From JBHIBC01 sp046758905 (lineage in GTDB: Bacteria; Acidobacteriota; Polarisedimenticolia; Gp22-AA2): 64,000 bases of DNA. The DNA lies in NCBI GenBank assembly GCA_046758905.1, contig JBHIBC010000005.1:1-64000 (forward strand), written 5' to 3'. A program made the translations under genes and the position numbers. This document shows positions 42,831 through 51,590 of the stretch, one piece after another; positions within the stretch are counted from its first letter, which is position 1; every line of letters starts with the position of its first letter. A model generated the notes under the pieces. That model was given only the letters and a program-made list of their open reading frames with translations. It had not been told where the DNA came from and searched no databases.

Positions 42831-45344
42831 GTGCGCCACGGTTCCCACCGAGTCGCGGCTCGCTGCGGCTCGCTGCTGGCGGTCTTGTCGCTCGCCGCCT
42901 GCCGCGGGGCGGCGGCCCCGGGGCCGGGGACCGTCCGCCTGGTCGATCGCCGCGCCGCCGCGCTCGTGAGCGGCACGCCCGGAGGAGCCGGAGGGAGGCC
43001 GGGCGAAGCGCCGGGCGGGGGCCCGCCGCCGGCCGGGGCCGAGTGGCGCTTCGAGCGTCCGCCTCCAGGGCCCGGGACCGGCCACCGGGATCGGGCGGGG
43101 GCCGGGAAGATCGGGGCCGCGCGCGACTGGGAGCCGGGCCCCGGGGTCGCCGGCCTCGCCGTCCATGACGGGAAGCTGATCGGCCGCAGCAGCACCGATT
43201 TCCCCCTCATCCACCTCGAGCGCGGGGCGGGCCTCGACGATCAGGACCTGCTGCACGAGATCCGGGTGCGGCTGCGGGTCTCGGCCGGCGCGAACCTGTC
43301 GCTCGCGCTGGATGATTCCGAGACGGTCGACCTGGTGAGGAAGGTGGCGGGCGCGCGGACCTTCCCATGGAGGCTCGCCACCCCGATCGTGCCGGGCGGC
43401 GAGCTCAGGACGTACGTCCTGCGGAGCCGCTGGCCGCACCGCGGAGCGGACATCCGGCACATCCTGATCCGGCCGACCGACGCGCCGGGGGCGACCTTCG
43501 AGATCGAGTCGGTCCGGCTCGTCTTCCGCAGACAGTACCTGGCCTCGATCCCCTCCGGGGCGGGCTGGCAGGGGCTCGGAGGGATCTATCGCGAGACGAT
43601 CGTCTCCCGGGCGCCCGAGTCGATCCGGTTCGAGATCGACCTGCCCGACCGTCCGTGGCTCGACCTGGCGATCGGGACGATCGAGGGCGCTCCCGTGACC
43701 TTCCGCGTGACGGTGAGCCCGGCCGGGCCGGGCGCCGCCCCGGGGCCCGAGGGGACCGGCGGCGGCGCGATCGTCCTCGAGCGCACGGTCACGACGCCGC
43801 GCCGCTGGGAGCCGGCGCCGATCGACCTGGCGTCATTCGCGGGGCGGCGCGTCGGGCTGACGCTGTCGCTGGCCGCCGATGCTCCGGGCAGGATCGGTTT
43901 CTGGGGCTCTCCGGTGGTGCGCCGGCGCCGAGCGCCGCCGGGCGGCCGCGGGCGCGGAGCGCCGCCGCGGGGCGTCATCCTGATCATGGCCGACACGCTG
44001 CGCCGGGACCACCTCGACGCCTACGGGTACGCCCGCGCCACCGGCCCCGCGCTGCGGGGGATGGCGGAGGAGGGGGCGCTGTTCGCCGACTGTCTGACCC
44101 AGGCGACCTGGACCAAGGTCGCGGCGCCGTCGCTCGTCACCTCGCTCTACCCGGCCGCGCACGGGGTGAGGGAGTTCGACCACCGCCTGCCCGGGAGCGC
44201 GGTGACGGCGGCCGAGATCTACCGCGACGCCGGGCACGCCACCGTCGCCTACTCCTCGAACCTGTTCACCGGGCGGTTCTCCAACATGCACCAGGGGTTC
44301 GAGGAGCTGCACGAGGACGGCTCGCTCGCCGATCCGGCCTCCAGCAAGACCTCGCGCGAGTATATGGACCGCGCGCTCGCCTGGATCGAGGCCCACCGGG
44401 ACGTCCCGTTCTTCGTCTTCCTCCACCTCTACGACCCCCACGATCCGTACCGGCCGGGCCCGCCCTACGACGCGATCTGGGCCGACCCGTCGCGCCGCGA
44501 GGAGCACGAGCGGCAGGCGAGGCGGGTCCGCGAGCTGATCGCCGACCCCCAGCTCAGGAGGTTCGGCATGCCCAGCCGGGAGGAGCTGGCGAAGGCCGGC
44601 ATCGACCCGGCGGCCTACGTGGGACGGGAGCGCGACCTGTACGACGGCTCCATCCGGGGGATGGACGCCGAGGTCGGCCGGCTCCTGGAGCGCCTGCGCG
44701 GGCTGCGGCTCGCGGACGCGACCCTCGTCGCCTTCGTCAGCGACCACGGGGAGGAGTTCCTGGAGCACGGCGAGATGTTTCACGGGCACACCGTCTACGG
44801 CGAGCTGACCGACGTGCCGCTGATCCTCTGGGGGCCCGGCGTCGTCCCGCGCGGCGCCGTGGTGGGCGAGACGGTCGAGCTGGTCGACGTCCTCCCGACG
44901 CTGCTCGAGCTGAGCGGCCTGCGGCCGCCGCCCGGCGCGCAGGGCCGCAGCCTGGTGCCGCTTCTGGGCGCGGCTCGAGCGCCTCCGCCCGGCTGGGAGA
45001 GCCGCCCCGCCCTCGTGGAGAAGGCGTCCATCGAGGACGTGGCCGGCCCGGGGCACCGCGAGGAGGAGTCCTACGCGGCCGTGACCCGCGCATGGAAGCT
45101 GATCCACAACGTGAAGCGCCCCGTCGGCCGGCCGGAGTTCGAGCTGTACGATCGCCGCGCCGATCCGCTCGAGCGGAACGACGTCGCCGCGCGGCACCCC
45201 GCGGTGGTCGAGCGCCTGTCGCGCGAGCTGGCGGCGCGGCGCGATCGTGCCGCGGCCGGCCGGCTGCCGCCGGGCCCCGAGACCGCCGAGGAGATCGACC
45301 GGGAGCGGCTGGAGCGCCTCCGCGGCCTCGGCTACATCCGCTGA
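42831..45344 (+). CDS. Sulfatase-fold (alkaline phosphatase superfamily) lipoprotein, Thr at the nucleophile position
   Basis: Exported lipoprotein of 837 aa, lipobox LSLAAC (about residue 22). GTG 42831 follows GGGAGGG by 6 bp. The N-terminal 350 residues form beta-rich domains of unknown type. The catalytic alkaline-phosphatase fold (about 375-800) has metal Asp in MADTLRRDH, SDHGEEFLEHGEMFHGHTVYGE and the sulfatase-like LVTSLYPAAHG. Where sulfatases have C/S-x-P-S-R, this protein reads T428-K-V-A-A-P-S, so formylglycine is unlikely and Thr could be the nucleophile, as in phosphoglycerol transferases or nucleotide pyrophosphatases. The tail ends EEIDRERLERLRGLGYIR, typical of this subgroup. 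Likely a phospho- or sulfo-diesterase/transferase on the cell surface. Confidence 0.88.
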   Translation: MRHGSHRVAARCGSLLAVLSLAACRGAAAPGPGTVRLVDRRAAALVSGTPGGAGGRPGEAPGGGPPPAGAEWRFERPPPGPGTGHRDRAGAGKIGAARDWEPGPGVAGLAVHDGKLIGRSSTDFPLIHLERGAGLDDQDLLHEIRVRLRVSAGANLSLALDDSETVDLVRKVAGARTFPWRLATPIVPGGELRTYVLRSRWPHRGADIRHILIRPTDAPGATFEIESVRLVFRRQYLASIPSGAGWQGLGGIYRETIVSRAPESIRFEIDLPDRPWLDLAIGTIEGAPVTFRVTVSPAGPGAAPGPEGTGGGAIVLERTVTTPRRWEPAPIDLASFAGRRVGLTLSLAADAPGRIGFWGSPVVRRRRAPPGGRGRGAPPRGVILIMADTLRRDHLDAYGYARATGPALRGMAEEGALFADCLTQATWTKVAAPSLVTSLYPAAHGVREFDHRLPGSAVTAAEIYRDAGHATVAYSSNLFTGRFSNMHQGFEELHEDGSLADPASSKTSREYMDRALAWIEAHRDVPFFVFLHLYDPHDPYRPGPPYDAIWADPSRREEHERQARRVRELIADPQLRRFGMPSREELAKAGIDPAAYVGRERDLYDGSIRGMDAEVGRLLERLRGLRLADATLVAFVSDHGEEFLEHGEMFHGHTVYGELTDVPLILWGPGVVPRGAVVGETVELVDVLPTLLELSGLRPPPGAQGRSLVPLLGAARAPPPGWESRPALVEKASIEDVAGPGHREEESYAAVTRAWKLIHNVKRPVGRPEFELYDRRADPLERNDVAARHPAVVERLSRELAARRDRAAAGRLPPGPETAEEIDRERLERLRGLGYIR

Positions 45345-45440
45345 GGGGCCCCGCCGCCGCTCCTGAGCTTTCGGGGTACAATCCGGCGCCCCCTGCAACG
45401 AACCGAGCTCCGGGAGCGACCCGTCTTCGGAGGAAGACCG

Positions 45441-48152
45441 ATGCCGAGCTTCTGTCGCAGAGCCTTCACACCCAGCCTACTGATCGCCTCCACCCTGGCC
45501 CTGGCCGTCTGCCTCGCGCCCGGGCCGGCGGGCGCCGACGCGCCCGCCGCCGCGGCGGGGCGCGAGCTCACGGCCGACGATCTCAAGGGCCTCGAGTGGC
45601 GCAGCGTCGGGCCGGCGAACATGGGCGGGCGGGTGGCGGCGATCGCCCTCGTCCCGGGGAGCCGGACCAGCTTCTACGTCGGCTACGGCACCGGCGGCGT
45701 CTTCAGGACGGACAACCTGGGGACCACCTTCGAGCCGGTGTTCGACAAGTACCCCGTGCTGTCGATCGGCGCCATCGCCGTCGCCGACGCGCCGCCGGAG
45801 GGCGAGGGGGAGCCCGAGGGCAGGGGGAAGATCGTCTGGGTCGGGACCGGCGAGGCCAACGGGCGGAACAGCTCGTCGTGGGGCGGCGGCGTCTACCGCT
45901 CGACCGACGGCGGCGAGACCTTCACCTACGTCGGCCTGAGGCAGACGCACGACATCCCGCGCCTGGCGGTCGACCCGCGCGACCCGGACGTCTGCTACGT
46001 GGCGGCGCTCGGACACCTGTGGGGGTACAACCCCGAGCGCGGCGTCTTCAAGACGGAGGACGGGGGCAGGACCTGGAAGCACGTCCTGAAGGTGGACGAG
46101 CGGACCGGCGCCGCGGACGTGGTCATCGATCCGACCAGCCCGGACACCGTCTACGCGGCGCTTTACGCCCGGCGCCGGACGCCCTGGAGCTTCTCCGGGA
46201 ACAGCGACAGGGGAGGCATCTTCCGATCCGACGACGCCGGCCGCAGCTGGAAGAAGCTGACGAGCGGGCTCCCCCCGCGCAGCGGCCGGATCGGGCTGAC
46301 CATCTATCCGAAGGACACGCGCATCCTGTACGCCGTGGTGGAGAGCGACTACGGCGGCCGGGGGCGCGACATGTTCGACAACTACTCCCCCAGCGGCGGC
46401 CTGTTCCGCACCGAGGACCGCGGCGAGACCTGGACCCGGGTCAGCCCGCTCAGCTTCCGGCCGTTCTACTTCTCGCGCGTGGCCGTCGACCCGAACGACG
46501 ACCGGCGCGTCTACCTGCCGGGGTGGGACCTGGCGATCTCGGACGACGGCGGGAGGACGTTCCGCCGCTCCGGGAGCGAGAACGTCCACGTCGACTTCCA
46601 CGCCATCGTCGTCAACCCGATCGACCCGCGGCAGATCCTCATCGGCACCGACGGCGGCCTGTACGTCTCCGAGGACCGGGCGAAGACCTGGCGCTTCCTC
46701 GACAACGTCGCCGCGGGGCAGTTCTACCGGGTCGCGGTCGACATGCTCGACCCGTACCGGATCGGCGGCGGGCTGCAGGACAACGGCTCCTGGATCGGCC
46801 CCTCCGAGACGCTCTTCCTGACCGAGGACCAGAGGGCCGACGGCATCCTGAACTCCGACTGGCGGATGATCCACGGCGGCGACGGCTTCACCGTCGCCTT
46901 CGACCCGACCGACCCGAACCTGGTGTACGCCACGTCGCAGGGCGGGTACCTGGTCCGCATCCGGCTGGACGACAACGTCAAGAAGCTCATCAAGCCGGCG
47001 GCCCTCGAGGGGGACGAGCGGCTCCGCTTCAACTGGGACGCGCCGTTCCTGATCTCGCACCACGACCCGAGCGTCCTCTACCTGGGAGGCAACCGGGTCT
47101 TCAAGCTGACGGAGCGGGGCGAGCTGGCGTTTCCCATCGGCGGCGAGCTCAGCCGGGACGAGCCGGGCAAGACCGAGACGGTCGGCTCGGAGGCCGAGAC
47201 CTACGGCACGGTGGTCTCGCTGGCGGAGTCGCCCCTGCAGCAGGGGCTCCTCTGGGCCGGCACCGACGACGGCCTCATCCACGTGACCCAGGACGACGGA
47301 AGGACCTGGACCGAGGTGACGCCGGAGCAGGTCGGCGGGCTGTACGTGTCGCGGATCGCCGCGTCGCGGCACGCCGCTCGGACCGCCTACGTCGCGGTCG
47401 ACGGCCACCGCAGCGACGTGTTCCGCCCGATCGTGTTGATGACCGAGAACGCGGGACGGCGCTGGCGGGACATCACCGGCGACCTGCCGGACGGCGGGCC
47501 CGTGCGGGTCGTGGTCGAGGACGTGGCGAGCCCGCAGGTGCTCTATGCGGGGACCGAGTTCGGCATCTACGTCACCCTCGACCGCGGCCGCCGGTGGGTG
47601 CGGATGAACGGCTCGACCTTGCCCCCCGTGGCGGTCCACGACATCGTGCAGCACCCGCGCGAGAGGGATCTGGTGGTCGGCACGCACGGCCGCAGCGTCT
47701 ACGTGCTCGACGACGCCTCGATGTTCGCGCAGCTCACGCCAAAGGTGCGCGGCCGGCCGCTGGCGCTGCTCGAGATCCTGCCCGGCACCCCGCGCCTGTA
47801 CACGCGGCGCAGCTACGGATCCGGCCACGCCATCTTCCGCGCCAAGAACCCGCCGCTAGGGGCCGCCATCAACTACTGGCTGCGCGAGGAGGCCGGCCGG
47901 CCGGTCAAGGTCGAGATCACCGACGCCCACGACACCGTCATCCGCGAGCTTCAGGGCCCCGGCTATCGCGGCCTGAACCGCGTCGTCTGGGACCTGCAGG
48001 CCGATCCCAAGCACCGCATCCCGACGGTGGACGTGGCGTGGAACGAGCAGACCGAGTTCGTCCCGGCCGGCGAGTACAAGGTCACGCTCGAGGTGGGCGA
48101 GGAGAAGGTGGAGGGCACGGTCGAGGTGCGGCCGGCCCCGAACGCTCCGTGA
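45441..48152 (+). CDS. Exported Asp-box (BNR/sortilin-like) beta-propeller protein
   Basis: Secreted protein of 903 aa with signal peptide (1-32). It is built from Asp-box repeats: STDGGETFTYV, TEDGGRTWKHV, SDDAGRSWKKL, TEDRGETWTRV, SDDGGRTFRRS, SEDRAKTWRFL, QDDGRTWTEV, TENAGRRWRDI and LDRGRRWVRM, which form one or two propellers (about 40-770). The last 130 residues are a beta-sandwich (GRPVKVEITDAHDTVIRELQGPGYRGLNRVVWDLQ...). Such proteins are annotated as glycosyl hydrolase-like or VPS10-like; no catalytic residues are evident. GGAGG lies 6 bp upstream of the ATG. It is probably an adhesion or polymer-binding protein. It follows the sulfatase-fold gene after 96 bp. Confidence 0.88.
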   Translation: MPSFCRRAFTPSLLIASTLALAVCLAPGPAGADAPAAAAGRELTADDLKGLEWRSVGPANMGGRVAAIALVPGSRTSFYVGYGTGGVFRTDNLGTTFEPVFDKYPVLSIGAIAVADAPPEGEGEPEGRGKIVWVGTGEANGRNSSSWGGGVYRSTDGGETFTYVGLRQTHDIPRLAVDPRDPDVCYVAALGHLWGYNPERGVFKTEDGGRTWKHVLKVDERTGAADVVIDPTSPDTVYAALYARRRTPWSFSGNSDRGGIFRSDDAGRSWKKLTSGLPPRSGRIGLTIYPKDTRILYAVVESDYGGRGRDMFDNYSPSGGLFRTEDRGETWTRVSPLSFRPFYFSRVAVDPNDDRRVYLPGWDLAISDDGGRTFRRSGSENVHVDFHAIVVNPIDPRQILIGTDGGLYVSEDRAKTWRFLDNVAAGQFYRVAVDMLDPYRIGGGLQDNGSWIGPSETLFLTEDQRADGILNSDWRMIHGGDGFTVAFDPTDPNLVYATSQGGYLVRIRLDDNVKKLIKPAALEGDERLRFNWDAPFLISHHDPSVLYLGGNRVFKLTERGELAFPIGGELSRDEPGKTETVGSEAETYGTVVSLAESPLQQGLLWAGTDDGLIHVTQDDGRTWTEVTPEQVGGLYVSRIAASRHAARTAYVAVDGHRSDVFRPIVLMTENAGRRWRDITGDLPDGGPVRVVVEDVASPQVLYAGTEFGIYVTLDRGRRWVRMNGSTLPPVAVHDIVQHPRERDLVVGTHGRSVYVLDDASMFAQLTPKVRGRPLALLEILPGTPRLYTRRSYGSGHAIFRAKNPPLGAAINYWLREEAGRPVKVEITDAHDTVIRELQGPGYRGLNRVVWDLQADPKHRIPTVDVAWNEQTEFVPAGEYKVTLEVGEEKVEGTVEVRPAPNAP

Positions 48153-48154
48153 CG

Positions 48155-48169
48155 CCGGCCTCAGGCCGG
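48155..48169. terminator. Hairpin at the convergent stops of the propeller and zinc-ribbon genes
   Basis: CCGGCC (48155-48160) and GGCCGG (48164-48169) with a 3-nt loop overlap the zinc-ribbon TGA (48161-48163). No T-tract. Confidence 0.4.
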
Positions 48170-48493
48170 GCGCGAATCGCCGCAGTCGCCGCAGAGGAGG
48201 AGGAAGTAGCAGCGCCGGGCGACGCGATCGCACAGCGAGTGGACCGTGCGCCGCCGGCCCCCGCACGCCGGGCAGGCGGTCTCGCGGGCGGCCCGGCTGA
48301 CCGCCTCGTAGCGCTCCCGATGGGTGGGGAGGATCTCGGCGTCGTACACCCTGCCGCACTCCCGGCAGGTCGCGACGCTCAGGCACTCCCGAATCGCGCT
48401 GTCGCACCGGAGGGCGACCTGCATCGACGAGGTGCCGCAGGTCGCGCAGATGAGATCGGCCGCCCGCGTCTCGATCTTCGCGAATGATGTCAT
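48161..48493 (-). CDS. Small four-CxxC zinc-ribbon protein
   Basis: Cytoplasmic protein of 110 aa without signal peptide. Four CxxC motifs are visible: LICATCGT (about 16-19), SVATCRECGR (about 43-46), ACPACGGRR (about 74-77) and LLLCGDCGDS (about 101-104). They could form two zinc ribbons. I do not recognise a named family; similar proteins are often unnamed zinc-finger proteins near ribosome or transcription factors. The ATG at 48493 lies 3 bp from the alternative upstream start of the divergent DUF3179 gene, leaving little room for promoters if that start is used. No clear promoter found. Confidence 0.7.
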   Translation of the reverse strand: MTSFAKIETRAADLICATCGTSSMQVALRCDSAIRECLSVATCRECGRVYDAEILPTHRERYEAVSRAARETACPACGGRRRTVHSLCDRVARRCYFLLLCGDCGDSRPA

Positions 48494-48574
48494 ATCATGC
48501 GCAACGCGAGCGCGGGAGCGACTATTCCCGGAATGCCCCGGGCCGGCGCGGCTCGAGTCGGAAAGCGCGCTTCG

Positions 48575-49477
48575 ATGAGCTTCGATCCCCGAAAGGCGGT
48601 GCTGCGCGGGCCCGACCACTTCGAGCGGTTCCGCGTTCCCGATTCCGCCGCGCGGCTGGCCGACCTGCGACTCCCCCCCGGGGAGATGCTGCTCGTCGTC
48701 GAGCGCGGCGGCGAGAGGCGTGCGCTGCTCGTCTCGCAGATGGCCTACCACCACGCCGCCCAGGGGAGGCTGGCGGGCCGGCCGTACCTGGTCTCGTTCT
48801 GAATGATCTGCCACTCGGGGGTCGGTCTGACCCCCGTCGTCGAGGGGCGGCTCCACCACTTCAGCGCCGGGGGCCTGCACAACGGGCTGATCCTGCTGAT
48901 CGACGACGAGACCCGCACCTACTGGGACCACATCACGGGCGAGGCGGTACGCGGCCCGCTCCGCGGCAGGCGGCTCGAGAGTTGGGCCGTGCGGATGACC
49001 ACCGCCGGTGCGGCGCTGGCGGGCGATCCGGATCTAGCGATCTCCCGCTCGGGGCGCGGTCTTCTGGCCCGCTGGCTCGGGGGCCTGGCCCGGTGGCAGG
49101 TGCGCGGGCGCGGCCTGATGCCCTTCTTCTTCCATCGCACCATGGAGCCGAAGGACCGTCGCCGCCCGACGATGGACCAGGGCCTAGGGGTCGTGGTCGG
49201 GACGCGCGCCCGGTACTACCCGCTCGAGGCGCTCCGCGCGGGAGCGAGGGCGGGGACGGGCGCGCCTGCCGGCCTGGCCGACGACTGGTCGGGGCGCAGG
49301 CTGCGCCTCTTCATCGACCCGGCCGACCGCATCCCGGCCGCGGAGTGGGAGGACGGCGGCCGGCCGTTCCAGATCTTCACCCGCTGGTACGGCTTCTCCT
49401 TCACCTATCCCGGCTGCGAGATCTACCGGGGGCCGGGAGGGGGACCCGGGGGCGCCGGATCCGGGACGGCGGTGTAG
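48575..49477 (+). CDS. DUF3179-family protein with in-frame TGA at the CxxC motif; candidate selenoprotein
   Basis: One continuous reading frame except for a TGA at 48800-48802. Upstream it reads RRALLVSQMAYHHAAQGRLAGRPYLVSF; downstream MICHSGVGLTPVVEGRLHHFSAGGLHNGLILLID. Both halves are needed for DUF3179: the first provides the GRPxxVS strand and the second WDHITGEAVRGPLRGRRLESW plus the late VVVGTRARYYPLEAL strand. The family has CPLC at this point; here it is TGA-M-I-C, so TGA replaces the first Cys (position 76 from ATG 48575, with Cys79). The hairpin with loop GGTCT begins 14 nt after the TGA (see next entry). Translation as Sec gives 300 aa (326 if the ATG at 48497 is used). A nonsense mutation or sequencing error is the main alternative. 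The function of DUF3179 proteins is unknown; a redox role fits U-x-x-C. Confidence 0.75.
48817..48835 (+). promoter_or_regulatory. Candidate bacterial SECIS hairpin in the DUF3179 mRNA
   Basis: GGGGGTC (48817-48823) and GACCCCC (48829-48835) form a perfect 7-bp stem, extendable by C48816-G48836, around the loop GGTCT (48824-48828). The loop begins 21 nt after the TGA, inside the usual 16-37 nt window, and has G in its first two positions as bacterial SECIS loops require. GGUCU is the same apical sequence as in E. coli fdhF (from memory of that element). Confidence 0.7.
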
Positions 49478-49529
49478 ACTGGCGCTCGCGACCGCCGGGC
49501 TAATCGGCGAAGGCGGGGAGGCTCCGACA

Positions 49530-51551
49530 TTGGCGACTCGATCGCGGCGGCACGGCGGCCCGGAGCGAGGGACGCGGGGGGAGTTCGCGACGGCGCGCGG
49601 GCGCCGCGCGGGTGCGGGAGTGGGCGCGCGGCGCGCGGGGGCTGGCGCGCCGGCCACGGTCGCGCTCGCGTGCGCGCTGTCTCTGATCTCGTGCCAGGCG
49701 GGGGGACCGGGCGCTTCCCGTGGCGGCGGGGGATCCGGGCGCGCCGCTCAGGGCGGCGCGGTGCCGGCCCGCGACATCCACTCCTTCAGCCGGCCGGAGG
49801 ACGTGAGGGTCACCCACGCGGAGATCGACTGGACCGTCGACTTCGAGGCCCGGCGCATCCGCGGCAGCGTCACCTGGACGATCGAGCGCGCGCCCGGCGC
49901 TGAGGACGAGCCGCTCCTCCTCGACACGCGCGATCTGACGATCGAGTCGGTGGCCACGCCGTCGGGCGCGCCGCTCGAGCACGAGCTTGCGCACCAGCAC
50001 CCGGCCCTCGGCAAGGCGCTCGGGATCCAGGTGCCTCCGGGCGGGGACCGGGTCGTCATCCGCTACCGCACCGGGCCCGACGCGAAGGCGCTGCAGTGGC
50101 TGTCGCCGGAGCAGACCGCCGGGAGGAAGAGGCCGTACCTGTTCTCCCAGGCGGAGTCGATCCTGGCCCGCACCATGCTGCCGTGCCAGGACAGCCCCGC
50201 GGTGCGGTTCACCTACGGCGCCCGGGTGCGCGTCCCCGCGGGCCTGCGCGCGGTGATGGCGGCACGGATGCTCCCGGGCGGCGGCGACGGCGAGCCGTTC
50301 CGGTTCGCGATGCCGCAGCCGATCCCGAGCTACCTGTTCGCCATCGCCGTCGGCGACATCGCGTTCCGCGAGATCGGCCCGCGGTCGGGGGTCTACGCCG
50401 AGCCGTCGGTGGTCGAGCGGGCCGCCTGGGAGTTCGCCGACACCGAGAGGATGATGGAGGCGGCCGAGCGGCTCTACGGGCCGTACCGCTGGGAGCGCTA
50501 CGACATCCTGGTGCTGCCTCCGAGCTTCCCCTTCGGCGGGATGGAGAACCCGCGGCTGACCTTCGCCACGCCGACGGTGCTGGCCGGCGACCGCTCTCTC
50601 GTCTCGCTGGTGGCCCACGAGCTGGGGCACTCCTGGTCGGGGAACCTGGTCACCAACGCCACCTGGGCCGACTTCTGGCTGAACGAGGGGTTCACGGTCT
50701 ACCTGACCCGGCGGATCCTGGAGGAGCTGTACGGGAAGGAGCGGGCGGAGATGAACGCGGTGCTCGGCAAGCAGGACCTGCTCGCGGAGATGCCGGACCT
50801 CGAGCCCGGCTTCACCGCGCTGCACAACGTGTCGCTGGACGGACGCGACCCCGACGACGCCTTCAACGAGGTCCCCTACGAGAAGGGGTACCTGTTCCTG
50901 CGCCTGCTCGAGGAGGAGGTCGGGCGCCGGCGCTTCGACGCCTTCCTGAGGAGGTGGTTCGACGGCAACGCCTTCCGGAGCCGCACGACCTTCGACCTGG
51001 AGGAGGCGCTGCGCTCGGAGCTGTTCGCCGGGGACGAGGCCCGGCTTGAGGCGCTCCGGGTGAAGGAGTGGCTCTACGGGGAGGGGCTGCCGGACAACGC
51101 CCCCGAGCCGCGGACCGAGGCGTTCGCCCGCACGGGGGCCGAGGCGGCGGCGTTCGCGGCGGGCGAGAGACGGGCGCCGGACATCCCGGCGGGAGCCTGG
51201 ACCACCCGGGAGTGGCAGCACTTCCTGCGCGCCCTGCCGCACGACGTTCCGGCCGCGAAGATGGCCGAGCTCGACGCCGCCTGGTCGCTCACCCGGTCGG
51301 GCAACGCGGAGATCCTGTTCGAGTGGCTCCTGCGCTCGATCCGCGCCCGCTACGAGCCGGCCTACCCGGCGCTGAGGAGGTTCCTCACCGAGCAGGGCCG
51401 GCGCAAGTTCCTCAAGCCCCTCTACACCGAGCTGGCGAAGACCGCGGAAGGGAAGCGGCGCGCCCTGGCGATCTACCGGGAGGCGCGGCCGCTGTACCAT
51501 CCGGTCTCCAGCAGCACGATCGACGCCATCCTCGAGTACACGCCCGCCTGA
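49530..51551 (+). CDS. M1-family aminopeptidase-like lipoprotein
   Basis: Zinc aminopeptidase of 673 aa related to leukotriene-A4 hydrolase-type M1 enzymes. An Arg-rich N-terminus leads to a lipoprotein signal (SLISC, about residue 55). The exopeptidase motif GGMENPRL is followed by H363-E364-LG-H367 and Glu386 in WLNEGFTVYLTRR, completing the zinc site. The C-terminal helical domain (about 500-673) ends in EYTPA. The TTG start is inferred from GGGGAGG upstream; a start further in (before the hydrophobic LALACALSLISC segment) is possible. It probably trims peptides in the envelope. It lies 52 bp after the DUF3179 gene on the same strand. Confidence 0.9.
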   Translation: MATRSRRHGGPERGTRGEFATARGRRAGAGVGARRAGAGAPATVALACALSLISCQAGGPGASRGGGGSGRAAQGGAVPARDIHSFSRPEDVRVTHAEIDWTVDFEARRIRGSVTWTIERAPGAEDEPLLLDTRDLTIESVATPSGAPLEHELAHQHPALGKALGIQVPPGGDRVVIRYRTGPDAKALQWLSPEQTAGRKRPYLFSQAESILARTMLPCQDSPAVRFTYGARVRVPAGLRAVMAARMLPGGGDGEPFRFAMPQPIPSYLFAIAVGDIAFREIGPRSGVYAEPSVVERAAWEFADTERMMEAAERLYGPYRWERYDILVLPPSFPFGGMENPRLTFATPTVLAGDRSLVSLVAHELGHSWSGNLVTNATWADFWLNEGFTVYLTRRILEELYGKERAEMNAVLGKQDLLAEMPDLEPGFTALHNVSLDGRDPDDAFNEVPYEKGYLFLRLLEEEVGRRRFDAFLRRWFDGNAFRSRTTFDLEEALRSELFAGDEARLEALRVKEWLYGEGLPDNAPEPRTEAFARTGAEAAAFAAGERRAPDIPAGAWTTREWQHFLRALPHDVPAAKMAELDAAWSLTRSGNAEILFEWLLRSIRARYEPAYPALRRFLTEQGRRKFLKPLYTELAKTAEGKRRALAIYREARPLYHPVSSSTIDAILEYTPA

Positions 51552-51590
51552 GGCCGGCGGAGCAACGCGGCCGCGGCCGCAGGGCGCCGC

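Noticed and set aside
45377..45382. TACAAT as promoter for the Asp-box propeller gene
   Set aside because: The -10 looks fair but there is no acceptable -35 at 16-18 bp, so I did not list it as a feature.
43367..48487. A 1706-codon plus-strand open frame overlapping the sulfatase-fold and propeller genes
   Set aside because: It is out of frame with both recognised proteins and rich in Arg/Pro, typical of a high-GC shadow.
48497..48802. A separate 101-residue gene ending at TGA 48802, followed by an independent gene starting at ATG 48803
   Set aside because: Neither half alone makes a DUF3179 protein; both share one frame, and the TGA sits at the family's Cys position with a SECIS-like hairpin after it.
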